A stretch of DNA of 64,000 nucleotides, from positions 1,292,001 to 1,356,000 of the forward strand of contig NZ_CP125378.1 in NCBI RefSeq assembly GCF_034008635.1, read 5' to 3'. Within the stretch, counting starts at the first letter, position 1; the number at the start of each line of letters is the position of its first letter. The position numbers and the translations under genes were made by a program. This stretch comes from Pseudomonas sp. P8_229 (GTDB lineage: Bacteria; Pseudomonadota; Gammaproteobacteria; Pseudomonadales; Pseudomonadaceae). Of the stretch, positions 37,483 through 45,313 are shown one piece after another. Under the pieces are notes generated by a model that searched no databases, was not told the DNA's origin, and saw nothing but the letters and a program-made list of their open reading frames with translations.

Positions 37483-37903
37483 ACTTGAGCCGCACCCGCA
37501 GGCGTCGGTGTACATCCGCCGCCTGCGCGTCGCGTGGTACGCAGATCGATCTGACGCGCCACTCTCCGCGCAAACGAAACCGCAGCACCACGATCAGTGG
37601 CAGCGCCAGGCTGTCAGGGCGCAGTTGCGCCGCTTGCCAGCCGCCCGCCTGACTCCACAGCTGCCAGCCATCGGCATCACGTCGCAAACCGCAAAATGCG
37701 TCGGGATGCGTCAACATCACTTGCCGTGGCAACACCCAGAGCGCCTGTATCAGACACGCGAATGCGCCGAGCAGACTGGCCCAGAGTGGAATCGAAAGCA
37801 TAAACAAGGCACCCAGAGCGAACGCCTGGGCCAACAGATACACCGCCAGCAACTGCCGTGAGGCATGCCAGCGGCATTCGAACGTGTTACTTGGGCTGAA
37901 CAC
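37451..37903 (-). CDS. YgfX (CptA) family protein
   Basis: 150 residues with two N-terminal hydrophobic spans ([19 protein letters not shown] and [18 protein letters not shown]), then a soluble domain with [16 protein letters not shown]. It is paired with sdhE, overlapping it by 17 bases, as in enterics, where YgfX (CptA) was described as a toxin-like membrane protein or an SdhE partner. That role is debated. Its stop lies inside the 3' end of nadB on the opposite strand. Confidence 0.85.
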   Translation of the reverse strand: MFSPSNTFECRWHASRQLLAVYLLAQAFALGALFMLSIPLWASLLGAFACLIQALWVLPRQVMLTHPDAFCGLRRDADGWQLWSQAGGWQAAQLRPDSLALPLIVVLRFRLRGEWRVRSICVPRDAQAADVHRRLRVRLKFSRRRWAAPE

Positions 37904-38141
37904 GATCCAGAATCATCCGGACCATGCGCTGCAGCTCCGGGTCTTCGGATTCGCTGCGCTCCATGAACCAGCCGAACATGTCCTGATCCTCACAGGTCAG
38001 CAGGCGGACATACAAATCGCGATCGACCTGATTGAGGTGCGGGTAAGCCTCTTTCACGAACGGCACCAGCAACACGTCAAGCTCAAGCATGCCGCGACGG
38101 CTGTGCCAAAAGAGGCGATTCAGTTCAACTTGTTCGACCAT
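37887..38141 (-). CDS. sdhE: FAD assembly factor SdhE
   Basis: 84 residues from the ATG at 38141 with GAGGAG upstream; the frame to 38192 is rejected. The five-helix family is identified by [19 protein letters not shown], whose RGxxE motif is required for flavinylation of SdhA and FrdA in characterised homologues. Two-thirds along is [20 protein letters not shown]. It is divergent from ygfZ across 149 bases. Confidence 0.93.
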   Translation of the reverse strand: MVEQVELNRLFWHSRRGMLELDVLLVPFVKEAYPHLNQVDRDLYVRLLTCEDQDMFGWFMERSESEDPELQRMVRMILDRVQPK

Positions 38142-38290
38142 GGAGCCCTCCTCAAATAGGCGCGCAGTATACAGCCCCGACGCGGGACGCACAGTCGGCT
38201 TTGGTCGGGCACCACCGATCCTTTATCAACTACCCATTTCAACAACGCCCCCTTATGATGTCCCCCAGACTCTTTACCCTGCGATGACCC

Positions 38291-39232
38291 ATGGCCGATT
38301 CTGCTTTTTTCTGCACCCTGTCTCATGAAGGCGTTCTCGCAGTACGCGGCGCGGATGCCGGCAAATTCCTGCAAGGCCAATTGACCTGCAACCTCAATTA
38401 CCTGAGTGACACCCAGGCCAGCCTCGGCGCCCGCTGCACGCAGAAGGGCCGGATGCAGTCCAGCTTCCGCATTCTGCTCGAAGGTGACGGCGTGCTGCTG
38501 GCGATGGCCAGCGAACTGCTGGAGCCACAGCTGGCGGACCTGAAAAAGTACGCCGTGTTCTCCAAATCCAAACTGACCGACGAAAGCGCCGCCTGGGTGC
38601 GTTTTGGTCTGGAGCATGGCGACAAGGCGCTGGCCGCGCTCGGCCTGCCATTGCCCGCCGACACCGACAGCGTGGTGCGCAGCGAAGGCCTGATCGCGAT
38701 TCGCGTCTCGTCGAATCGCGCCGAACTCTGGGTGCCGGCCAATCAGGCCGATACGATCAAGGCCAGATTGGCCGCTGCCCTGCCTGAAGGCGATCTGAAC
38801 CAATGGCTGCTGGGCCAGATCCGCGCCGGTATCGGCCAGGTCATGCCGACCACCCGCGAGCTGTTCATCCCGCAGATGCTCAACCTGCAAGCGGTCGGCG
38901 GCGTGAGCTTCAAGAAAGGCTGCTACACCGGTCAGGAAATCGTCGCGCGCATGCAGTACCTGGGCAAGCTCAAGCGGCGCCTGTATCGCGTGCAACTGGA
39001 CGCGACTGAACTGCCGGAACCGGGCACCCCGCTGTTCGCCCCAAGCCATGGCAGTGCCATCGGCGAAGTGGTGCTGGCCGCCCGCACCGAAGAAAAAATT
39101 GAACTGCTGGCGGTGTTGCAGGCCGAAGCTGCCGAAGCGGGTGATCTGCACCTGGGTGCCCTTGAAGGCCCCGCGCTGCATTTGCTCGACTTGCCCTACG
39201 AACTGGATCGTGACCGCGAAATCCAGCGCTGA
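38291..39232 (+). CDS. ygfZ: tRNA-modifying/iron-sulfur maturation protein YgfZ
   Basis: 313-residue folate-binding protein of the GcvT-like fold that supports repair or assembly of certain Fe-S enzymes such as MiaB. The family signature with essential Cys is KKGCYTGQEIVARMQYLG (about residues 210-227). The N-terminus has GADAGKFLQGQLTCNLN, as in GcvT relatives. It is 35 bases upstream of the HDOD gene. Confidence 0.92.
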   Translation: MADSAFFCTLSHEGVLAVRGADAGKFLQGQLTCNLNYLSDTQASLGARCTQKGRMQSSFRILLEGDGVLLAMASELLEPQLADLKKYAVFSKSKLTDESAAWVRFGLEHGDKALAALGLPLPADTDSVVRSEGLIAIRVSSNRAELWVPANQADTIKARLAAALPEGDLNQWLLGQIRAGIGQVMPTTRELFIPQMLNLQAVGGVSFKKGCYTGQEIVARMQYLGKLKRRLYRVQLDATELPEPGTPLFAPSHGSAIGEVVLAARTEEKIELLAVLQAEAAEAGDLHLGALEGPALHLLDLPYELDRDREIQR

Positions 39233-39267
39233 TCGCAGCATTTGTTGCAACACCCTAGAGAGTCCAC

Positions 39268-40089
39268 ATGAGCGAGCTGGCGGATAAGGTCCAACAGGAT
39301 TTGGTTGAGGCCATCGATAACGATGACCTGGTTCTGCCAACGTTACCGGAAGTGGCCCTGCAAATTCGCAAGGCCGCCGAAGACCCGGAAATCAGCGTCA
39401 GCGATCTGAGCAAAGTGATTGGCCGGGACACGGCGCTCTCGGCGCGCCTGATCAAAGTGGTCAACAGTCCGCTGTTGCGCGCTGCGCAGGAAGTCACCGA
39501 CCTGCACACCGCCATCACCCGGCTGGGCATCAACTACAGCAGCAACCTGGCGATCGGCCTGGTGATGGAGCAGATTTTCCACGCGCGTTCCGAAGTGGTC
39601 GAACAGAAAATGCGTGAAGTCTGGCGCAGGAGCCTGGAGATCGCCGGCGTCAGCTACGCGCTGTGCCGGCGCTACACCCAGCTCAAACCTGACCAGGCTG
39701 CGCTCGGAGGACTGGTGCATCAGATCGGCGTACTGCCGATCCTGACCTACGCCGAAGATCACTACGAACTGTTGTCGGATCCGGTCAGCCTCAACCATGT
39801 GATCGACCACATTCACCCCCTGCTGGGCGACAAGCTGCTGCGCGTCTGGGAGTTTCCGGAAAGGCTGGTGGAACTGCCGGGGTTGTATCAGGACTTCAAG
39901 CGCAATTCGGCACAGATTGACTACGTCGATCTGGTGCAGGTGGCTAGCCTGTATTGCCACAAGGACACCGATCATCCGTTTTCGCGGATTGATCCGGCGA
40001 GTGTGCCGGCGTTTCACAAGCTGGGGATTGATTCAGAGAACCAGCAATTGTGCGCTGATCTGAAAGAGTCGCGGACGATGTTTTACTGA
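39268..40089 (+). CDS. HDOD domain protein
   Basis: 273 residues almost wholly made of one HDOD domain: LPTLPEVALQIRKAAEDPE, DLSKVIGRDTALSARLIKVVNSPLLR and GLVHQIGVLPILTY, a helical fold related to HD hydrolases but lacking the metal site. HDOD proteins in Pseudomonas affect signalling, motility or stress output; this one has no other domain. It follows ygfZ on the same strand and may share its transcript. Confidence 0.88.
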   Translation: MSELADKVQQDLVEAIDNDDLVLPTLPEVALQIRKAAEDPEISVSDLSKVIGRDTALSARLIKVVNSPLLRAAQEVTDLHTAITRLGINYSSNLAIGLVMEQIFHARSEVVEQKMREVWRRSLEIAGVSYALCRRYTQLKPDQAALGGLVHQIGVLPILTYAEDHYELLSDPVSLNHVIDHIHPLLGDKLLRVWEFPERLVELPGLYQDFKRNSAQIDYVDLVQVASLYCHKDTDHPFSRIDPASVPAFHKLGIDSENQQLCADLKESRTMFY

Positions 40090-40106
40090 TCAGGAACCGC
40101 GGCGCG

Positions 40107-40182
40107 GCCTTCGCGAGCAAGCTCCCACATTGGATCTGTGTCGTACACAAATCCCATGTGGGAGCTTGCTCGCGAAGAGGCC
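40107..40182. repeat. REP-like inverted pair
   Basis: TTCGCGAGCAAGCTCCCACA and TGTGGGAGCTTGCTCGCGAA flank a 35-base centre. It lies between the convergent HDOD and tctE genes. The unit differs from those at 2861. Confidence 0.85.
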
Positions 40183-40198
40183 CGCACCAACACCACAT

Positions 40199-41584
40199 TT
40201 ACCCGGCAATAAAACTCACTCGAACCTTCAAACCCGCCTGCTCGCCATCATGCAACGTGATCTGCGCCAGGTGCGCGCGGCAGATTTCCCCGACAATCGC
40301 CAACCCCAGCCCTGAACCCGCCACCTGCTGATTACGTCGGTAGAAGCGCTCAAACACCCGATCACGCTCTTCCAGTGGAATTCCCGGCCCGTCATCTTCG
40401 ACCTCAAGAACCGCCGGCGCCGCCACCCGCAAAATCACGTTGCCGCCCGGCTGGGTATGGGCGAGTGCGTTGTCCACCAGATTGCTCAGCAACTCATTGA
40501 GCAACGTGGGTTCGCCGCGCAGCCACACCGGCTCATCCGCCTCCAACGCCAGCGCGACGCCGCGCGCATGGGCCAAAGGCGCCATGGCCATACCCAATTC
40601 GCGGGCCAACTGACTCAGATCCAGCAGTTGCGCGCCGCCTTCGGCAATCGCCCGGGCACCGTTTTCCACCCGCGCCAGCGACAACAGTTGATTGGCCAGG
40701 TGGGTCAGGCGATCGGTGCTCTGCGCCGATGACTCCAGAGTACTGCGCCAGGTTTCCGGCTCGCTGGAACGCAATCCCAACTCCAGCCGCGCCTTCAACG
40801 CCGCCAACGGTGTGCGTAGCTCGTGCGCGGCATCAGCAATGAATTGCGCCTGACGCTCGAACTGCCCACGCAAACGCTCGGTGAAATGGTTGAGTGCGCG
40901 CACCAGCGGCCACAACTCGCGCTGCACTTCCACCAGCGGCAGCGGCCGCAAATCGTCCGGCTGACGCTCCTCCACCGCCGTGCGCAAGCGCTCCAGCGGG
41001 CGCAGCGCGGCACTGACCGCAAACCACACCAGCATCAGAGCGCCGATGGCCAGCATGCCCAGGCGCAACAGCGTGTCGGCCGCCAGACTGCGGGCCATGG
41101 CGACCCGCGCCTCGTCGGTTTCAGCGACACGGATTTCCGCCATGCCGTTCATGTTCGGCTCGGTCACCGCTTTGAGCAGACTGACCACACGCACGTTCTG
41201 CCCGCGATACGTCGCGTTATAGAAGCGCGCCAACGCCGGATAATCGTCGGTGCGTGGCGTGCCGGGTGGCGGCCCGGGCAGATTTTCATAACCGGAAATC
41301 AGCTTCTGATGGATGTCGTTGACCTGGTAATAAATCCGCCCGGCACTGTCGTAGGCGAAGGTATCGAGGGCCACGTAAGGCACGTCGGCGCTGAGCGTCC
41401 CGTCGCGCTGCGACAGGCCCGCAGCGATGGTTCGGGCCGAGGCCAGCAAGGTGCGGTCGTAGGCCGTGTCGGCGGCTTCGCGCCCGTTCCAGTACGCACT
41501 CAAGCCGCTGGCGAGCATCAACACCACCAGCAGCAACGCGAGGTTCCACAGCAACCGCCAGCGCAGGCTGCTGGGCTTATGCAT
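40199..41584 (-). CDS. tctE: sensor histidine kinase TctE
   Basis: 461 residues: an N-terminal span (LLWNLALLLVVLMLASGL), a periplasmic sensor of the 2CSK_N type up to about residue 170, a second span (LLRLGMLAIGALMLVWFAV), a short linker, the phosphoacceptor His in FIADAAHELRTPLAALKA (His about 253) and an ATPase domain with NLVDNALAHTQPGG and VEDDGPGIPL. It is the partner of TctD and overlaps it by eight bases. It probably senses extracytoplasmic citrate or related acids and acts on the porin-transporter operon beside it. Confidence 0.92.
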   Translation of the reverse strand: MHKPSSLRWRLLWNLALLLVVLMLASGLSAYWNGREAADTAYDRTLLASARTIAAGLSQRDGTLSADVPYVALDTFAYDSAGRIYYQVNDIHQKLISGYENLPGPPPGTPRTDDYPALARFYNATYRGQNVRVVSLLKAVTEPNMNGMAEIRVAETDEARVAMARSLAADTLLRLGMLAIGALMLVWFAVSAALRPLERLRTAVEERQPDDLRPLPLVEVQRELWPLVRALNHFTERLRGQFERQAQFIADAAHELRTPLAALKARLELGLRSSEPETWRSTLESSAQSTDRLTHLANQLLSLARVENGARAIAEGGAQLLDLSQLARELGMAMAPLAHARGVALALEADEPVWLRGEPTLLNELLSNLVDNALAHTQPGGNVILRVAAPAVLEVEDDGPGIPLEERDRVFERFYRRNQQVAGSGLGLAIVGEICRAHLAQITLHDGEQAGLKVRVSFIAG

Positions 41585-42248
41585 CGCGGCTTTCCAGCAA
41601 GTAACCGAGGCCGCGGAAGGTCACGATCGCCACCGTTTGGCCGTCGAGTTTCTTGCGCAGGCGATGCACGTAGATTTCGATGGCGTCGGGGCTGGCTTCT
41701 TCGTCAAGACCGAACACCTGAGCAGCCAGTTGCTCCTTGCTCATCACCCGTCCCGGTCGGGCAATCAGCGCTTCCAGCACCGCCTGCTCGCGGGAGGTCA
41801 GGGTCAGCAACTCTTCGCCGAGGCTGAAGCGCCGGGTGTCCAGATCGTAAGCCAGCACGCCGCAACGCTGCTGACGTTCGCCGCCGAGCACACTGCGCCG
41901 CAGCAGGGCTTTGACCCGGGCTTCGAGTTCGGTCAGTTCGAACGGTTTGGCCAGGTAATCGTCAGCGCCGAGATTCAGGCCGTGAACCCGGTCCTTCACG
42001 TCACTGCGCGCCGTCAGCATCAATACCGGCAGGTTTTTACCGCGTGCACGCAGGCGCGCCAGCACCTCGAAACCGTCCATGCGCGGCAGACCGACATCGA
42101 GGATCGCCATCGCGTACTCCTCGCTGCCCAGCGCCAGGTCGGCAGCCACGCCATCGTGCAACACGTCCACGGTCAGACCGGTGCTCTTGAGCGCCTGGGC
42201 GACACTTTCGGCCAGTTGCAGATGGTCTTCGACGAGCAGAACACGCAT
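41577..42248 (-). CDS. tctD: response regulator TctD (OmpR family)
   Basis: 223 residues. The receiver has its acidic pocket in LLVEDHLQL, the phosphorylated Asp in AILDVGLPRMDGFEV and the Lys in LAKPFELTEL. The winged-helix output domain spans about 125-220 (LTLTSREQAVLEALIARPGR, IEIYVHRLRKKL). It is divergent from the opdH-type porin gene, and a two-unit direct repeat in the space between (42348-42368) fits the way OmpR-type regulators bind. Confidence 0.94.
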   Translation of the reverse strand: MRVLLVEDHLQLAESVAQALKSTGLTVDVLHDGVAADLALGSEEYAMAILDVGLPRMDGFEVLARLRARGKNLPVLMLTARSDVKDRVHGLNLGADDYLAKPFELTELEARVKALLRRSVLGGERQQRCGVLAYDLDTRRFSLGEELLTLTSREQAVLEALIARPGRVMSKEQLAAQVFGLDEEASPDAIEIYVHRLRKKLDGQTVAIVTFRGLGYLLESRDA

Positions 42249-42347
42249 GGATCTCTACCTCATTCAGGGATGGCCGACGCCACTCTTTGCCGCGGAGTTT
42301 ACAGCCGCAACCGCCGCTGTGAAGCCCGAAAACCGTGAAAACCAACT

Positions 42348-42368
42348 GAAAGGTTAGCGAAAGGTTAG
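42348..42368. promoter_or_regulatory. candidate TctD operator (tandem 10-mer)
   Basis: GAAAGGTTAG occurs twice, one base apart, so the period is 11 bases, one helix turn. Tandem half-sites of this spacing are the norm for OmpR-family regulators. It lies 100 bases before tctD and 118 before the porin gene. Confidence 0.55.
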
Positions 42369-42455
42369 GCCGTTAGAGTCCGGTCACGGACAGTTTCGAC
42401 TGCCGTCGCTGCTGCCACACAGCGATACGAAAAACGCCTCGAAGCGTTTTCGACC

Positions 42456-42470
42456 AATAAGAACAATAAA
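42456..42470 (+). promoter_or_regulatory. A-rich ARN motif, candidate Hfq/Crc site before the porin gene
   Basis: AATAAGAACAATAAA is five consecutive AAN triplets ending 16 bases before the porin ATG and next to its GGAG. The Pseudomonas catabolite-repression (CA) motif is AAnAAnAA, bound by the distal face of Hfq with Crc. Confidence 0.55.
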
Positions 42471-42485
42471 CGGAGTACACCGCGC

Positions 42486-43778
42486 ATGCCGTCCTTGCAG
42501 ACCAGGGCTCTTACGCCCGCTCGCCCTTCGCGTTTCAGCCACACCGCCCTCGCCAGTGCCGCCGCCCTCGCCGGCTTTTCGCCGCTGAGCTACGCCGACT
42601 TCATCGAAGACAGTTCCGCCACCTTCGAAACCCGCAACATGTACTTCAACCGCGACTTTCGCGACGGCACCAGTGCCCAGCAAAGCAAGCGTGATGAATG
42701 GGCGCAGGGTTTCATGCTCAACCTGCAATCGGGTTACACCGACGGCACTGTGGGGTTTGGTGTCGATGCACTGGGCATGCTGGGGGTCAAACTTGATTCG
42801 AGTCCGGACCGTACCGGCACCGGCCTGTTACCGACCCACGATGACGGGCGCGCCGCCAACGAATATTCCAAGGTCGGCCTGACCGGGAAAATGAAAATCT
42901 CCGCCACCGAACTGAAAATCGGCAGCCTGATTCCGGAACTGCCGATCCTCAAACCGAACGACGGGCGCATCCTGCCGCAGACGTTTGAAGGCGGTTTGCT
43001 GACCTCCAAAGAGATCAAGAACCTGACCTTCACCGGCGGCCGCCTGGACAAGGCCAAGGACCGCGACAGTACCGATTTCGAGGACATTGCCCTCAACAAC
43101 AAGAACAGCCGTTTTGCCGGTACCGTGGCCGGCAAGCATTTCGATTTTGCCGGCGTGGACTACAAGTTCACCGACAAGATCACCGGCAGTTACCACTTCG
43201 CCCAACTCGATGAAGTCTACAACCAGCACTTCTTCGGCCTCGTTGCCTCGCGGCCGATGGGCCCGGGCACGTTCGCCACTGACTTGCGCTTTGCGGTCAG
43301 TGACGATCAGGGTGCAGCCCGCGGCGGCGAGATCGATAACCGCTCGCTCAACGGCCTGGTCAGCTATGCCTTGAGCGGCCACAAATTCACGGCCGGTTAT
43401 CAGCACATGTCCGGCGACAGCGCCTTCCCGTATGTCGATGGCAGCGACCCGTACCTGGTCAACTTCGTGCAGATCAACGACTTCGCCGGCGCCGAAGAGC
43501 GCTCGTGGCAAGCGCGTTATGACTTCGACTTCGCCCGCCTCGGCATCCCGGGCCTGTCGTTCATGAGCCGTTACCTGAGCGGTGACAACATCAAGCTCAA
43601 GAACGGCGAAGAAGGCAAAGAGTGGGAGCGCAACACCGAGATCAAATATGTAGTACAAAGCGGCGCCCTGAAGGACGTTGCCGTACGCCTGCGTAATGCC
43701 ACCTACCGTTCCAATTACTCCGCTCGCGATGCCGATGAAGTGCGTCTGCTGGTGAGCTATAGCGTTGCCCTTTGGTAA
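42486..43778 (+). CDS. opdH: OprD-family porin, OpdH-like (tricarboxylate uptake)
   Basis: 430-residue outer-membrane barrel with a signal peptide (SHTALASAAALAGFSPLSYA). The mature part opens with DFIEDSSATFETRNMYFNRD, the OprD-family start, and ends with a C-terminal aromatic residue (VSYSVALW) used for barrel insertion. OpdH of P. aeruginosa transports cis-aconitate and related tricarboxylates; the same role is inferred here because TctCBA genes follow and TctDE precede. It is 39 bases from tctC. Confidence 0.9.
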   Translation: MPSLQTRALTPARPSRFSHTALASAAALAGFSPLSYADFIEDSSATFETRNMYFNRDFRDGTSAQQSKRDEWAQGFMLNLQSGYTDGTVGFGVDALGMLGVKLDSSPDRTGTGLLPTHDDGRAANEYSKVGLTGKMKISATELKIGSLIPELPILKPNDGRILPQTFEGGLLTSKEIKNLTFTGGRLDKAKDRDSTDFEDIALNNKNSRFAGTVAGKHFDFAGVDYKFTDKITGSYHFAQLDEVYNQHFFGLVASRPMGPGTFATDLRFAVSDDQGAARGGEIDNRSLNGLVSYALSGHKFTAGYQHMSGDSAFPYVDGSDPYLVNFVQINDFAGAEERSWQARYDFDFARLGIPGLSFMSRYLSGDNIKLKNGEEGKEWERNTEIKYVVQSGALKDVAVRLRNATYRSNYSARDADEVRLLVSYSVALW

Positions 43779-43792
43779 TTCAGTACGTCCAT

Positions 43793-43801
43793 AACAACAA
43801 C
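43793..43801 (+). promoter_or_regulatory. CA motif, candidate Hfq/Crc site before tctC
   Basis: AACAACAAC, three AAC triplets, lies immediately upstream of the AAGGAG of tctC. It matches the AAnAAnAA catabolite-repression motif. Confidence 0.5.
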
Positions 43802-43817
43802 TCCCAAGGAGACATAG

Positions 43818-44795
43818 ATGAACTTATCACTGCGTAAAGTAGCTCTGGCCGCTGGCGTCATGCTGTTCGCCGGCCAACTGATGGCCGAACCGAAACGTCC
43901 CGAATGCATCGCCCCGGCCTCCCCCGGCGGCGGCTTCGACCTGACCTGCAAATTGGCGCAGAGCGCGCTGGTCAACGAAAAACTGCTGACCAAACCGATG
44001 CGCGTGACCTACATGCCCGGCGGTGTCGGCGCGGTGGCGTACAACGCGGTGGTCGCTCAGCGCCCGGCCGACGCCGGCACGCTGGTGGCGTGGTCCAGCG
44101 GTTCGTTGCTGAACCTGGCGCAAGGCAAGTTCGGCCGTTTCGATGAAACCAACGTGCGCTGGCTGGCCGCCGTCGGCACCAGCTACGGCGCCATCGCGGT
44201 GAAAAGCGATTCGCCCTACAAGACCCTCGACGATCTCGTCAAAGCGCTGAAGAAGGATCCGAGCTCCGTAGTGATTGGTTCCGGCGGCACCGTCGGCAGC
44301 CAGGACTGGATGCAGACCGCACTGATCGCCAAGGCCGCCGGGATCAACCCGCGTGACCTGCGTTACGTCGCCCTCGAAGGTGGCGGCGAAATCGCCACTG
44401 CCCTGCTCGGCGGCCACATTCAGGTGGGCAGCACCGACATCTCCGACTCCATGCCGCACATCCAGAGCGGTGACATGCGTCTGTTGGCCGTGTTCGCCGA
44501 CAAACGCCTCGACGAGCCGGAAATGAAAGACATTCCGACCGCCAAGGAACAAGGCTACGACATCGTCTGGCCAGTGGTTCGTGGTTTCTACCTGGGGCCA
44601 AAAGTCAGCGACGAAGACTACGCCTGGTGGAAAGACGCGTTTGACAAACTGCTGGCCTCGGACGACTTCGCCAAGCTGCGCGATCAGCGTGAACTGTTCC
44701 CGTTCGCCATGACCGGCCCGGAGCTGGACACCTACGTGAAGCAGCAGGTCGCGGACTACAAGGTGCTGGCCAAAGAGTTCGGCCTGATTCAGTGA
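43818..44795 (+). CDS. tctC: tricarboxylate-binding protein TctC
   Basis: 325-residue periplasmic solute-binding protein of the TTT (Bug) family, with a signal peptide (VALAAGVMLFAGQLMA). The family marks are ECIAPASPGGGFDLTCKLAQ at the start of the mature part and VVIGSGGTVGSQDWMQ, which form the carboxylate pocket. It delivers citrate or similar acids to TctAB. AAGGAG precedes the ATG. Confidence 0.94.
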   Translation: MNLSLRKVALAAGVMLFAGQLMAEPKRPECIAPASPGGGFDLTCKLAQSALVNEKLLTKPMRVTYMPGGVGAVAYNAVVAQRPADAGTLVAWSSGSLLNLAQGKFGRFDETNVRWLAAVGTSYGAIAVKSDSPYKTLDDLVKALKKDPSSVVIGSGGTVGSQDWMQTALIAKAAGINPRDLRYVALEGGGEIATALLGGHIQVGSTDISDSMPHIQSGDMRLLAVFADKRLDEPEMKDIPTAKEQGYDIVWPVVRGFYLGPKVSDEDYAWWKDAFDKLLASDDFAKLRDQRELFPFAMTGPELDTYVKQQVADYKVLAKEFGLIQ

Positions 44796-44853
44796 TCGTC
44801 TCTGTCTAGCGGCCGTGGCCTCGCGCATCGAGGCCACGGCACAGGAGTTTCCC

Positions 44854-45312
44854 ATGCTCTTACAACGCATTTTCGCCTCAGTGCTGTTGCTGGTCTGTGT
44901 CGGCCTGGCTCTGATGGCGTGGCCGTATCAAGCGGCTTTCTCTTACGAACCGGTGGGCCCGCGCGCCTTTCCCCTGCTGATGCTCGGTCTGATGGGCCTG
45001 GCGCTGCTGTACATGGTGTTTCGTCCCGCGCCGATCAAACACAGTGAAGACGAGCCACCGCTGGATCGCGAAACCCTGACCAAGATCGGCATTTGCGTCG
45101 TCCTGCTGCTGGTGTTCGCCGGCACATTTGAACCGCTGGGTTTCATCATCGCGAGCGTGATCACCGGCATCCCGATGGCACGCCTGTACGGCGGTCGCTG
45201 GTTGCCGAGCGTGGCGATCATCAGCCTGATGGCCGTCGGTCTTTACCTGCTGTTCGACCGTTTGATGGACGTTCCGCTGCCCCTTGGCCTGCTCAGCGTT
45301 CTGGAGAACTGA
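44854..45312 (+). CDS. tctB: TctB, small membrane subunit of the tricarboxylate transporter
   Basis: 152 residues from the ATG at 44854 with AGGAG upstream; the frame to 44815 is rejected. Four hydrophobic spans are seen, the first ILASVLLLVCVGLALMA-like, with FSYEPVGPRAFPLLMLGL after it. TctB is the small, essential partner of TctA. It ends one base before tctA. Confidence 0.92.
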   Translation: MLLQRIFASVLLLVCVGLALMAWPYQAAFSYEPVGPRAFPLLMLGLMGLALLYMVFRPAPIKHSEDEPPLDRETLTKIGICVVLLLVFAGTFEPLGFIIASVITGIPMARLYGGRWLPSVAIISLMAVGLYLLFDRLMDVPLPLGLLSVLEN

Positions 45313-45313
45313 T

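Noticed and set aside
35773..37515. 580-residue open frame on the minus strand
   Set aside because: It is antisense to nadB, which has the full FAD-binding and active-site motifs.
38120..39340. 406-residue open frame on the minus strand
   Set aside because: Antisense to ygfZ with no start context or domain.
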